Origin: a virus
IMG/VR virus record: IMGVR_UViG_3300043427_002600
Span: 1-60,769 of that record
Reading direction: 5' to 3' (one strand)
DNA: 60,769 nt
The translations under genes and the position numbers were made by a program. Shown in pieces: positions 35,201-47,100 of this stretch; position 1 is the first letter of the stretch, and every line of letters starts with the position of its first letter. Below the pieces are notes generated by a model. It worked only from the letters and a program-made list of their open reading frames with translations, was not told where the DNA came from and ran no database searches.

Positions 35201-36548
35201 AGTTTCCAGAATATGCAGAATCTGTAACTGAAAAAGTATAAATTCTTGCATCTCCAATTTTAGTTCCTGAAGGAGTTGTTGTTGAAGATTTTCTATAGTT
35301 GTATAAATCAACTGTCTGTTTTTGTAAAGGAGCTCCTGATACATTATTAATTCTAATCAAATTTCCCATTTCAAATGGAATATTGATATTTGTTCTAGAC
35401 TCAGTAGTTCTAGGCTTTGCAACATCTAAAATTTCAACTCCAGTTTTTTCAATATCATACCCTCTCACATATGCTTTTCCGGGAGATAACTTAATACACA
35501 TTAAGTTATCTGAAGGTGTATTACCTTGATCTGTTTTTTCATTTGAAAAATATATACCATCATTCCCTAAAGCATCGTTTAGCGAATTGTGTATAGAAAA
35601 TTGAAATGGATCAACTACATAATCTCCGGATTCATCATAAGTTCTTTGCGCCAAATAATCTTTAATTAAAGAATAGCTAGATTTTACATCTATTTTTTTA
35701 ATTGCTCCTTCCCTAACTCTCAATAATTCAACAAAATCAGTATCATTTACATCTTCAATAAGTTTTTTCGTTAATACTAAGGATATTTGAAATCTATCGG
35801 CTCCAGGTGCAGCAAAATTTGTAAATCCTTTTGCATTATCATACAGACTAGAATCATCTTTTGGGGTAATTATCTTCTCATCTATTCGCAATCCAACTCT
35901 ATATGAAGGTGAATTTGTATAATAATCTAAAATAATTGTCTGCTTCTCAACTTTAACAAAAGATCCCCTAATAAAATATATTCCCTCCCCAATTGAAGCC
36001 GCTGATCCAATCGCAGTTGAATTTGTGGAAATAGTTGTTGCAAATGGTGTTCCTGATGTTATTGTTCCAATAATCTCACTGGCATATAATTGCTCATTAT
36101 CTTGAAATTGATTTACTTGAAAATTAACATCAGAATCTAAATATTTAACGTAAATAGTTGGATATTCAATCTCAGAATTTGGTAGTTGGACAAATTGAAT
36201 AGTTGCAGTTACTCCAGATATTTGTCCTGTAATTTTTTTACCTACAAATTCCGACAAATACGATGATATTTCAACATTATACTGCTGTGGATTCAATTTA
36301 ACAGAATAAAATTGATTATCATAAACAATATTACCGGGAATTACTACAGACCCTTCTTTGAATATATGACTTCCAAATGTTTCTACTTGATTTTGTAATA
36401 TTGACTGTAAAGTATTTAATTCTCTTGCCTGAATTGGTTTTCCAGGGTTGAATAAAACTTTATAGTAATTTTTATCCCTAGCACCTTGATCCTTTTCCAA
36501 GAAGTCATCAAAGTATGGGCTTACATTAAGATTCGTTTTTTGGGCCAT
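29283..36548 (-). CDS. DUF4815-type giant virion protein (2,421 aa), gp9/gp10 position
   Basis: The N-terminus contains NYYKVLFNPGKPIQARELNT and VETFGSHIFKEGSVVIPGNI, the DUF4815 signature of cyanophage structural proteins. A long beta-rich body follows. It has a basic RRRGLWGWLFNRRRTVSRL segment near residue 1320, a receptor-type part with RSRNTGFYASNLRPLTRFYQ, and a GGSNYSN...GNGSGLTLNIT repeat near 1840-1890 like those in gp14. It occupies the place of T4 gp9/gp10 between gp8 and the neck genes, so it is probably a baseplate-to-fibre protein. Confidence 0.75.
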   Translation of the reverse strand: MAQKTNLNVSPYFDDFLEKDQGARDKNYYKVLFNPGKPIQARELNTLQSILQNQVETFGSHIFKEGSVVIPGNIVYDNQFYSVKLNPQQYNVEISSYLSEFVGKKITGQISGVTATIQFVQLPNSEIEYPTIYVKYLDSDVNFQVNQFQDNEQLYASEIIGTITSGTPFATTISTNSTAIGSAASIGEGIYFIRGSFVKVEKQTIILDYYTNSPSYRVGLRIDEKIITPKDDSSLYDNAKGFTNFAAPGADRFQISLVLTKKLIEDVNDTDFVELLRVREGAIKKIDVKSSYSLIKDYLAQRTYDESGDYVVDPFQFSIHNSLNDALGNDGIYFSNEKTDQGNTPSDNLMCIKLSPGKAYVRGYDIEKTGVEILDVAKPRTTESRTNINIPFEMGNLIRINNVSGAPLQKQTVDLYNYRKSSTTTPSGTKIGDARIYTFSVTDSAYSGNSTNWDLYLFDIQTYTEIQLNKSLSGSELPLSSFIKGKSSGASGYATAAGSGSDRLFIRQTSGTFIVNEQILINGVETYPRSIKNITTYSSQDIKSVYQSTSVSGFSTAFLADTQLDKIIPTGFSPTDTITIESNGNVSSSGKIFTGISSGAIIRYQRVGFNTETYNRVATISSDKTTITLSGISTVSGICDGSLPVSQTTVTFSVGSPRIRNQQSGFLYAELPNTNISSTNLTNSNLVFTAQSAGTLTPSGGSLVLSPSNFTLGVSTSISQFEPYDEERYSIHYADGTIEPLSSDKVVLFNNQLTFNNIQNKNISVINATFVKNGIQNKVKKFNRSQSLSIDLSKNVQSGTGINTSINDGLTYNSYYGLRVQDEEICLRYPDVAKIIAVYESLDTSNPVLDTLTFSSTVNVDTNAIIGENIRGKQSKAVARIVSKPSSNTLGVVYLNNNKFFANENVYFEESNIDTTIDLFTAGRYKNITNKFILDKAQKDQYYDYSRLVRKKGESEPTNKILAIFDYYSIPSNDTGDVFTVNSYESERFNSDVPFIGINNVRASDTLDFRPRVSVFTGSSSSPFDFSSRSFTNEPKVILTPNESSLVSYDFYLGRIDKLYLNKLGQFIVSQGTPSVLPTPPPNPSEVIELCTINLPPYLYNPRDAIISLVDNRRYTMRDIGLINNRVKNLERVTSLSLLELNTQTLQIQDAQGFNRFKTGFFVDDFKNYDLMNNLLTTAEIDEDTEELSAPVGRNSINLLPVSAEVFTNEDLDLNKNFTLYDSNVQKTGDAITLKYESVGWIEQPLATRVENVNPFNVVSYNGVIKLNPESDSWVRSIRLEDILVTTSTTLRITPGSAQRWINNNNAQPVFTQIRIRRRGLWGWLFNRRRTVSRLTGAVITNEEEEVFDGEERFMRSRNTGFYASNLRPLTRFYQFLDGESGVDFIPKLIEISSDSNLQNYGSSGAFQVGETVVGSFNDRILIRFRVATSNHKEGPFNSPSTTYNINPYKRNENIPASYSSSSNILNVDIESLCQQTQGLYSGYLIPGMKLVGTTSGSIAYVKDLRLVSDNYGDLFGSFFLRDPNTIPPPATRVNTGAKVYKLTSSENNETPLPGSALISSGETIYRSTGRWEQRQRTITTQNIRFQFVDPLAQSFTVGGNIEDVNGNIANDDTNGVYLTAVDLFFASKDSGNTPLTVEVRTVELGTPTKTILAQVTLRPDQITTSRDATVATKVTFDYPVYLSPGLQYAIALLSPQSDQYEVWIAEMGQKTVNTSTLPDAESVRYTKQFAVGRLYKSQNGAEWTPNDYQDMKFKLYKANFTSTSGSILFQNPSLNESNGYVPTLTNNPVKVLPRKLIVGITTVTNSGLLGILTTGRKISGSGAADSYKYGYITGTGSSVSSISLTSGGSNYSNTSAVQTYSISGNGSGLTLNITATNGSVGVATVVNPGNGYAVGDIVGIVTSSVSTSTGRDAIITISTISGLDTLYLSNVQGNDFTDNISLVYYDNSGNAVSLASTLIKSSVPVGGIYGGNVLEVSQFEHGMHASNNKVILDNIESNIAPGILISPINISDTSISLASTANFTTFEGYLVDSNNPGYVKVGNEIIKYVGTSNNQLISCTRGFDSTTIQDHSINTPIYKYELSGVSLRRINTTHNISNISGDIDKYYLEFDRSVNGVDRSSDNNTDSTPQLCFNSEYSGGGNQVTATQNIQYDTIIPQISSVVPSSLTDISTQVRTVSGTSAGGNEISFQDLGYENVEIGSRNKLSSTRIICSNVNEITYLNGSLLQNRSKSLILKVNLSTSDNNLSPLVFWKDSSVVLLSNSLNNPISDYINDGRVNSINDDPHSAVYVSNTIRLEQPASSLKVLLSAYRPSSADFRVLYSLIRPDSSEIEQAFELFPGYNNLTIDSNQDGYLDVVDPSQNSGLPDVFVPASLENQFLEYEFTASNLGDFTGYTIKIVMSGTDQSNPPRFADLRSIAVK

Positions 36549-36551
36549 CTG

Positions 36552-38129
36552 TTAAAATTCCAGAATAATTTTAATGTCTTCTTTTTGCCTAGAATTCCTA
36601 GTAACTGTAGATCTATTATCAATATAGATTATGTCTCCAGACTTATTATTTATCTCTGGATTTGCGAGACCATTTTCAAATATTACACCTAAGTTTATAA
36701 CCTTATTAGAAATAGTTGTAGTGATTCCAGAATAACTCATAATATTTGCAGAAAAACCACCAACAGTTGTGACTTGTTGGGGTGGATCTTCTCCAGGAAC
36801 ATTTGGTTCGAAATTTAAAATACTATTTGTTGATGATGAGAAGAATGAAGAAATTCCTGGAAAATCTTGATAGGTAGATCCACCACCACCTCCAAAATAT
36901 AAAGATCTGTCCCTATAATACTTTAAAATACTTGTCTCACTGTCATAAGAAACAACGTATCCATATGCAACTCCACCAGTTACATTTTGTTTTATTATAT
37001 CACCGATAGAAACTGATCCGGAAATATCCTTCAATCTCATTGAATAAACGCCAGAAAATTCATTGTCAGTATATGTTGCTGTGCTAACGCCAGTTGCATC
37101 ATACGTGAATGGATTTTTTAAAATACCAATTTGTGCAAAACTAGAGTCGATTGGAAAATCTTTAGTTGAATCATCAAATCTGACATAAACTAAAACTTTA
37201 TCTGCACCCAATTCCTCATAAATATCAAATCCATGTCCCTTTGATGGTGGAATAATTGGAATTAACTCAGCATAAGTTCCTGGATTTGTAGTTGTCCCCA
37301 AATCAATTAATGCATAAGTATAATTCTTACCTCCACTAGTAACAACTACATCTGAAATTTTAGTATCTGCACCTACAGTAATTGATGTAGTTCCCCCAGA
37401 ACCATCTCCAACTAAATTACATGATTTAGTTCCAGTAGCATATCCTAATCCTTGATTTTCTATATAAACTTTTTTAATTTGATTATCGTTTAAGGTTGAA
37501 TCACCATTTTCTCTAACTGACTGAATTTGAGAATCTGTAGATGTTTGCCAATTATTTGGAACAGTAATATATTCAGTAGAGTCAAATTTAATTACATCAC
37601 TTGGAACCATTGAATACAAATATTTCCAAGTATATCCATCATCTAAAGTTACTGGTTCTAAATCTGTAAAATTTGGTTCTACCTGAGAAACATTACCAGT
37701 TCTATTTGTTACGGACGAACCGTTATCTATACAGATATAAACTCTATAATCTGAATTAATTACATAATAATTTGCATCATATAATCTTAAAGCTCCTGTC
37801 GACGGTGCAGAATTTATGCCACTATAATCTGGTCGATACATTTCATAAATTTGACCAGAAATCCAATCAATTCTTCTAACTACTCTTCTAAGATTTGCAC
37901 TGGTTATTTTTTTACCAAACAACACTGTGCTTTCATAATGATTTAAATAATCAATATTATCTGTCGGGTTTGGTGTAGTTATATTCCATTGAGAATCTCT
38001 TCCAAAACCAGAAGTTGTAGGATTGGATAACCCAACAAATACATAAAAAGAATTTGAACTGTCCTCAACAGAATCTACAAAACTAGATGCATTAAGTATT
38101 CTAAACTTATCAGTTACAATTGCTGGCAT
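36552..38129 (-). CDS. 8: gp8 baseplate wedge protein
   Basis: The N-terminus shows the gp8 pattern: IVTDKFRILNASSFVDSVED, YVFVGLSNPT, and later LDDGYTWKYLYSMVPSDVIK. At 525 aa it is longer than T4 gp8 (334 aa), because GLGYATG-type beta repeats and a Gly-rich region are inserted after residue 215. An exact TATAAATA late octamer lies at 38148-38155. It follows the giant gp7-position gene. Confidence 0.88.
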   Translation of the reverse strand: MPAIVTDKFRILNASSFVDSVEDSSNSFYVFVGLSNPTTSGFGRDSQWNITTPNPTDNIDYLNHYESTVLFGKKITSANLRRVVRRIDWISGQIYEMYRPDYSGINSAPSTGALRLYDANYYVINSDYRVYICIDNGSSVTNRTGNVSQVEPNFTDLEPVTLDDGYTWKYLYSMVPSDVIKFDSTEYITVPNNWQTSTDSQIQSVRENGDSTLNDNQIKKVYIENQGLGYATGTKSCNLVGDGSGGTTSITVGADTKISDVVVTSGGKNYTYALIDLGTTTNPGTYAELIPIIPPSKGHGFDIYEELGADKVLVYVRFDDSTKDFPIDSSFAQIGILKNPFTYDATGVSTATYTDNEFSGVYSMRLKDISGSVSIGDIIKQNVTGGVAYGYVVSYDSETSILKYYRDRSLYFGGGGGSTYQDFPGISSFFSSSTNSILNFEPNVPGEDPPQQVTTVGGFSANIMSYSGITTTISNKVINLGVIFENGLANPEINNKSGDIIYIDNRSTVTRNSRQKEDIKIILEF

Positions 38130-38147
38130 TTGAACTTGTTTTTTCTA

Positions 38148-38155
38148 TATTTATA
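38148..38155 (-). promoter_or_regulatory. Late promoter TATAAATA before gp8
   Basis: Exact octamer on the minus strand, 19 nt before the gp8 ATG, in the 43-nt gap after the giant gene. Confidence 0.7.
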
Positions 38156-38172
38156 TTGGAATTCATATTTCT

Positions 38173-41100
38173 TTATTTTATAATAGGTCCCACACTTCTT
38201 AGTCCGTATCCTCTTCGTTGCATTATCGGGAATGTAGAAAGACCACTATCAACAGTAAATCCAGAAATACCTATTGAAATTGGGGAAGAGGATCTATTAA
38301 ATCCAGAAATTTTACCCCAAGAAAACTTTCCTACAACACCAGTAGTTGCAATTCCGACAATAGAAGATCCTGAGTGTATATTGCAAGTTACTACTCCAGT
38401 AGATGGGTTAATTCCACTAATAATATAGATATTATCTAAACAAGTTGTTCCGATTCCAACAATATCTAGATTATTACTCAAAATTGTTGTTACACCATTA
38501 CCTACTTTAGTATTAAAGACATAAAGGGGATAACCTGTGGAAAGACCTGTCAAATTTATAGTAAAATTAATCGCTAACGCAGTTCCCACACCAACTGTAG
38601 TTCCAATGCCAACGATAGTTCCAATTGTTCCTGCAATTCCTGTTATATTTGTTATATTTTCATAAATTGGACTTGGTAAAGGAACTAGAACTTGGGGAGG
38701 ATTGTTTGTAGTATATCCAAGTCCAGGATTTGTTATTGTAGTAGATGAAAGTGATCCATTCACAATGGAGATAGATGCGGTAGCAACTGTTCCAATTCCT
38801 GCACCTATTTTGGGTGGAGAAGAAATATTAACATTTATTGAAGAACCTGTATATCCACTACCAATATTAGTAATTACTAAAGATTGAACAGTTCCTGCAG
38901 CAGAAACTACGGCAGTTACTGCTGCTGAAACTGGATCATCAGCACCAGATACAATTAAAGCATCAAAATCAATTTCTCCAGGCAAAACATTTTCATAGTT
39001 GAATAGTGATATAGAATCAACAAAAATTTCATCGTCATTTTCATCAAACGTTTTTATTATTTTTGCCGTAGGATAAATTTGAGTTTCTATTGAATCACGA
39101 GATTTGGAGACTAAATTGCCATTAATAAATTTATCAGTTTTTTGTTTTATCCAACTAACAGGTTTATAATTAATAGAATCTACCCCCTTATCAAAATAAA
39201 GATTAGTTTCTATTGTTGATGATGTAAGAATATCAGTCACAGTCCTAGAATTTTGTGTTGTAGTAATTCCCAAATACGCATTATTACTAAAAACTTGCAC
39301 ATCATCACCTATTTTCAAAGTTTCATATATTAAAATTTGAGAGCTATCTTCAGAACTTCCTCTATAAAAATAGATTGCCACATTGTCTTCTTCTTTTGGT
39401 GGTTCTGTGAATACAAACGATGTTCCACCATCAAATTGATAAGATTCTCCTGGATTTTGTAGGATACCATTTATAAAAATAATTAAAAGAGAATTAAAAT
39501 TAATTAATTGAGAATCTAGATCAGATCCGTCCCTTTCAAAACTCAGTAGATTTCCATTGTAGTATAATGGAAATCTTGTTCTAGAACCATCTTGATAGTT
39601 TTTCACCGAATCAATATAATCTATTTGCCCAAATTGCCATGCAGAAAAAGAGTCAGTGAAGGTATCTAAAACAGTAATTTCAAACTCAGAAATAGGATTT
39701 GGAATTCCTTTAGCAGTTACTAACCCCACAGGTTTAAATACATCACCTTTTTCAAATCCATATCCATTTCTCTTGATTTTAAAATTCTTCACTTCAAACA
39801 ATGTAGATCCAATACCTGTTGTTGAACTTGCCCCAACATCAATATCCATTAGAATACCTATTCCACAATCAGTTGTTGATCCAACAGATAATCTAGAAAC
39901 TCCAACTATAGGTAAATTACTATAACTTGGGGAAGAAATATTAATTATTGGACTAACATATCCAGTTCCACCATTAACGATAGTAAAAGACAATGATCCA
40001 CCAGCTCCTACAGATGCTGTAATAGTTGCTGAAGAACCAACGTGACCAATTTCAGTTATTCCTATTGATATTGGTGATCTATATCCAGATCCCCAATTGC
40101 CAGTGTATAAATCGCCAGAAGTTCCAATTCCAACAGATACAATAGATCCGCCAGCACCTATTATAGCAGTCACAGATGCCCCTACAAGAGGTGCGTATCC
40201 CAATCCACCACTAGATCCAAGTGAAACAATTAAACCTCCTCTAGGGAGTTGGTTTAAATTAACATCAGATTCTGAGATTACTACTGAACCATTTGAAGAG
40301 GTTATACCAGAAAAGGTTATACTTGATATGCCAGAAATTTGATCTTCAGTAATTGCAAAATTATTATTTGGGTTATTTTCAGTTGTTGGAGTTTGGAATA
40401 TTCCATTAATAAAGACCAATCCACTTATTCCGCTTGTACCTAATCCAACAATATTATTCCCAGAAACTGTTAATTTATAAGTTTGTCCAATTCCAGTAAA
40501 TTGTTCTGAAATATTATCATAAACTTTATTATCATCGTAATTTTTTCTCAAAAATACTCTACCAGAAAAATAATCTCTTGATTCTGGTAATGCATCATCA
40601 TCATCAAATAATTGATCCTCTAATGATCCTTGGGGAGTGTCAGAGAAGTAAATATTACTTCCAACAATGTTAAATGATCCTCTATAAACTGAGGCAATGC
40701 CAGAATTTGAATGCGTAGTTGCAGATGATCCGACAGAACCTCTTTCAACACTGACAAGAGGGAATGTTCCCGCAAAAGAAATAGGTCCAGAGTAACTGGT
40801 TCCTAAACCAACATTAATTACTTTCATATATTCACTATCTACTTTCAACAAATCTCCAATTCTAATAGATGATATTCCACTTAACCCAAATGTTGTTGTA
40901 GAAGATCCAACTTGAGACCCATTATTAATGGTATAGTTTAAGAGTGCATAAGAAATAGGTTCTTGGACAATATTACTAATTGTGATAATAGATTTCTCAT
41001 TCTTTTTCAACATTTCAAATTGGTGGGCATTTCCAGATCCTAGAGAAGTGAATGTTACTGATATACCAGAATTTGCATATTCCTCTCTTGTTGAGATCTT

Positions 41101-44100
41101 AAATTTATCATTATTGATCTTAATGGCATATACTCTTTCTGGTAAAATATTAGTAACAACTCCAACATAATTTAATGTTGCCCCTATACCAACTGCAGTA
41201 GCTGCGACTCCAATGAAAGTTGATTTTGGTTCATAGATTAATTCTTCACCTGTGCTAAAGAAATGATTAGGAATGTTAAATTCTCCTGTGCTTAGGTTTA
41301 AGACACTACTATCAGAAGGATTAAATTGCTTTGCAAAAATTGATGTTCCTTGATACCTAAGCGCAAATATTTTTTTATTAATATCATCGTCATTAACTGA
41401 AATGTAACGGGAAACTCCCACAGATTCCAGTATATTAGCATATTCTAAATCTGGAGGTGGTAAATTAATGTAATCATTTTCTCTATAGAAGATTTCATTA
41501 AAAGATATTATTTCAAAATTATTTCCAGTGAAAGAAGGATCTGGATAAAATTTTAAAATTAATTCCGATCCTGATATTTCTCCACCAAAACTACCTATTC
41601 CAAGAGTACTTCCTATTGAAAGAAATGGGTATTGTAGTATAGTTGGATTAATACCATCAGAAACTAATACAACTTGATGTAAAGCACTGGTTCCACCCAC
41701 GCTGACTTTTATCGAGGATTTTACAGATGAAAATATATTATTATTGAGTGATATAACTGTTGATGCTGTAGATACATTTTTATATGAAGAATTAAATAAA
41801 ATAGTATTTTCAAACCCATCAATTTGACCGTCTAATTTAAATCTATATGTTTGCAATCCAACTGAAATTGTACTGAATCCAACATTTTTAGTTCTAATTG
41901 TTACATTATTACTTGAATTATTAGTATAATTAATTTTTATAATTCCACCACTTATAAAAGACCCAAATGTTCCTATAAAATTAGAACTCAATCCGTCATT
42001 AGTATCAAAATAAAACTCAGATATATTAGTGTTTGTTCCATCATGATCAACAAATATTTCAGAATAATTCATTTCTCCATTAGAATCATCAGTTATATGG
42101 ATCATAGAATATAGTGAATCTAAAACAGAACTTGATTTCTCAAGTAAAGTAACTGTTGATCCAGCAGAAACTGTTGTCGTAACGCCAATTAAGCTCACAA
42201 ACCCAATGTTTGTCGTGCCTATTCCAGTTGTTGAGTTGGTAAATGTATTATTCAAATATTTAATATTATAACTACTTACAAATGAATCTTTAGGTTCAAA
42301 TTTTAAATAACACTCATCAGTATCATTGTTAATATATCCAGAAAAATCACCAATAGTATTAGTTTCATATCCAGATTCTGATGATATCCTTGAGTCTACT
42401 GTACCTCTTTCTAAAATAAATATTTCAGAATCATTATTTAGAATAATCAATTCGGTAAATTGAAATTCAGTCAAATTTTTATTTGAAATTTGTACAAGAT
42501 AACGATTGAATTTTCTTGTAGAAACAATATCTGTTACTTTTGAAGAAGCTGCAAGTTCCTGATTGGAATTTGAAAATTCAGAATTAATTTGATCTATATC
42601 CAAAACTCTATTGCTAATTGCTTTAAAATAATTGGATAATTTTTTATTTTTAAATTTTAAATATTTTGATCTATCCCCAAATGTATCTACGTCTACAACT
42701 AAATCATAATTATTGACAGTATCTGCACGTTGTTCTTCAATAATAGTAAAAATTGATTCCGCAAATTGATTTGAATTCACTGAAATTGAATTCACATTAA
42801 CACCCTTTATAATTTGAGTATCTGCAAAATTTTTCAAACCTGATGGGTGAAGAATATTATTTACAGGACTGACAATATCATTCCATTCTTTATTGGTTTT
42901 AATAGAATATGAAAGATTTTGATAATAATCATTATCAGAAATTACTTGAGTATCATCATTAAGTTTTCCAATATCATCATACCACCCCACTTCAGTTATT
43001 TTTCCATAATCAATTTTAAATTGTCCAGAACATTCTTTTACATTATCAATTGACGCTATTGTGCCAGATTGAGATCCTCTTATAATTTGATTGCTTTGCA
43101 AGTCATATGTTCCAAAAAGTTTAACATAATTTTCATTAGATTCTGTAATGACTAAATCTTGAATAGTAAATTCATCTTGTACTTTAACTTGAACTGGTTC
43201 TCCAAGAATAAAGGATGAAAAATCTTGAGTGATATTAAATCTGGGGTAATCATTATAGTTAATAACTACTCCATAATTATTTTCAATTACTTTTGGAACT
43301 CCTGGATTTGTAGTTATGCCAGAAAGATCATATGTTAATATTGCCGATGATCCAGAAATTGAAGATGTATATCCAACAACGTCAAAGAATTGGTATCCAT
43401 AATCCTCCGAATTAAACCCACTTCCATCGGTAGTTTCTTTTTGTATTCCTTCTACAAAAATTTTATCACCCACAGAAAATGGTTCAATTAAAAATCCAGA
43501 TGCGGGAGTTAATAATGCACAAGTAACAATTCCAGAAGAAGAAGATTGAACAGTTTTAATTCCAACTCCATTTGTATTATTAATAGTCCTTAAAGTAACT
43601 ATTGTTTCTGGTAAACCTTTCGGGGGAGAATCAATAGTAACAGATTCAATTGAACCAGATTGAGATAAGTTAGGGATCAATAAACCAGAGTCAATTACAT
43701 TTCTATTATCACTATTGACAATAATTAAATCTGGCGAAGAAATATAATTTTTTCCAGCATTAATTATTCCAATAGAATCAATTGTATTTGAATTTTTTAT
43801 AGAATAAAACTTAGAAATAGAAGCTTCGGGTCTCAAAGTTTTATCCGAAGAATATTCAAATCCTTCATTTAAAATTCTGATTTGATTAATTTTACCTATT
43901 TGAGTAGAATCGGGTATAATATATGCCCCACTTCCAGAATCAGATTCAATTCCGTTAAATATAGGTAATTTTTTAAAATTAGAACCTGGAGAAACTATTT
44001 TTACTTTTGAAACTCCCCCAGAAGAAGATTGTGAGGAAGTTGTATATTCTAAAATATCACACTCAGATACACTATAAGAATTTTTTTCTGGAAAACTAGA

Positions 44101-47100
44101 TAAGCATATATTAAATGTTGTCGTACCTATACCAAAAACATTGTAAGAATTACTGTAAAAACTGTCAATGTAATTAATTGATGAATAATTTATAACTTCT
44201 TTGTCTGCAGTACTAATATATCCAGACTTTTGTAATGAATAAAATAGTGGTGAAGGTATATTGCTATCATAGTTTAAAGATAGTGATGCATTTGTAGTAG
44301 ATACACCTATCGTACCAGTTTTACTTATTGAAAAAGAACTAGTTGATCCAGTTGAAATAAATTCATTATAAAAATCTTGATCATAAAATATCTTAAATTC
44401 ATACCCATAAAGAGATGAGTCCTTCAAATCAAAAATAATGTTATTGTTTTTTATAATTGAAATCGGAGGATTGACCAAAGAAATAACCTGAGAGGATCCA
44501 CCAGTGCTACTAAATGTTAATGTATTGGGCGGATTTGTCTGTACAACATCAGTATAAGTTTCCCCAAGTTTAATTGTGTTATCATTTATTTTGTAAACAA
44601 AGTAAAATCCAGTCGTCAATCCAGATATTACATTATTTGCTGAATATCTGACCTTATCTCCTGTCTTCAATCCATGAGAATTAATTGATATTGTATCAAT
44701 AGAAGCATCAACAACGGAAGAATTAAATTCTATTGGATTAAATAAAATATATTCAGTATCAGCATCCCGCAAAACTTTAATACTTGACGATGATCCGACT
44801 CCTACAGATAAATTTGGTTTAACGAAAAGATTTATAGTATCATTATTGCTAAGATTGTGTGATGTTGATACTGATACTGTTGCAATATTTTTTTGAACAG
44901 ATCCTTTTACTTGATTGAAATTTGATCGTAGAGAATATTGGTAATCATAAGATCCTGGAACAAATGATCTAAAGAATAGTCCATTTGTTGTTGTAGTTAA
45001 TCCAATTTGTGTTACGATTCCAATATAATCTATAGATTTTTTGATGATATAAACAACCTGACTGTTACCACCATCTGGCAAATCAAATGCCACTCCACCC
45101 GACGTAGTACTAACAGAAATATTACTTCCCCCAAGTGCTGGTTTTTGTAATATAACTGGTTGATTTGTTTTAAACGGATGATTTGGCAAATAAATTGACT
45201 GTGTTGGTACTGATACTACATTATTTGTCTGAACACCCACATTATAAGAAATTTGCACATCAACTCCCACTGTTGTACCAATTCCAATCGAATATTGTGG
45301 GTTAAAATAAACTAAATCATTATCTCTAGAATCAAAATAATTTACAGATTTATTAATTGTAAATGAGTCTGGAATAAAATATACTGGTGTTGTTGCAGTA
45401 TGTGGCCCCACTGTCCCAACACTTATCACTCTAACTACATTTTGAGTGTTAAAAATATTAAGAATAGATAAAGTATTTGACCCTATAGTAATGCTGCTAC
45501 CAATGGAAATACTATCAGGAATACTTGAAAGATATACATCAGTTACTATACCACTTGCCAAAGTTGGTAGTTCTTGGAAAAGAGATGAAGTATAAGAAGT
45601 TACTCCAATCCGATTAATCCCATTGAGTGATCCTAAGAAAGTTGATAACCCAGAAACATTAACATAATCTAAATTATTTAAATCATGCTTTGGGGATATC
45701 TTCACCTTTATTTGATTTTTATTTTCCCATTCAAAAATTGTATTATTGTAAGAAAGTGAAGAAGTTTCTATATCTACTATAGATTTTCCTTTAATTTCAG
45801 ATACTTGTGATATTAATCCACCACCTTCAGTATCACTCTGATCGAATAATAATGTTTCTCCAATTTTATAATCTTCCCCAGAATTAATAATATTAAATTT
45901 TTCAATTGATCCGGAAGTAATAGACTCTACAACAGAAAATTGGTTAATGACCTCATTAGACTCAATAATAAAATCATTATTCGCATTAGTATCTCCGATT
46001 TTATACGGAAAAGTGTTTCTAATGAGAGATGAGTTATTAAAATCAAAAGACTGATTTAGTGATCTATTATCTTCAACAAATTTTGAACGGAATCTATTTG
46101 CAATAAAATAAGGATATTTACCTACACTATTTCCATCAACATCTTCTTCGGTAGTAGCAAAATAAGCATAAGTTCCTTTAGGAAATTCTTTTGTTACACA
46201 AAATCTTCCATTATATACATCAAGATCACCTGAATTGGTAAATTCATAATCTTCAATAAAGAACCCCGGGGGAAATAATGAAGAATTTGGCCTGTTAAAA
46301 ACTTTATCTATATTTAATGTGTATCCTGGAGATAAACGTTTTACATTTCCAAGTTCAGACTCTGGATTAGAATAACCAAAAGATCCGTAAATAGGATTAC
46401 CGTCATAAGCCCACCCAATAATAGGGGAGTGTTTAGATCCATCATCGCCAAATTCGTCCTTAATTTTATCAAAATATCCAGAAATACCATATTGCAAATT
46501 ATTATAAGAAGATTTTACAATCTCATTAGATGGTATTATTGAATCGTTAGTTGGGTGAATAGTTCCAAATAATAAATTATCATTTATGGAAAGTGACCTA
46601 ACTTGAACGTCGAAGGCCGCCCCCTTACCAGATGGAGTTATTTCAATTTTAGTATCTTTACTAGAGTATCCAATACCAGTGTTAATAACAATTACATCAG
46701 ATAATTTACCATTTTCTATGACAGGTTTTAATACAGCACCTTTCCCATTTCCCGACAAGTCTATAACGTTAAGATTTGGAGTTGAATAATAATCCTTTCC
46801 CCCATATTGAACAGATACATCCTCTATTCTACCATTTATAATAATGGGTTTGCATTGTGCTTCTTTTCCATTTTTTATTATAATAGAGGGTTTTTTCTGA
46901 TAATTTAGGATAGTTGATCCATAATCGCTACCTTTTTCATAAATGTAAATATCAGTTATTTTTCCTTTTACAATGGGTGTAGAATCAATACTTCCAATAA
47001 ATTGATTTGTGTCTAAACCGACAGGACTATATCTCACTTCTAAAGATATTTCTGGATCATTAAAAATATGATAACCACTACCAATTGTTGATCCCAAACT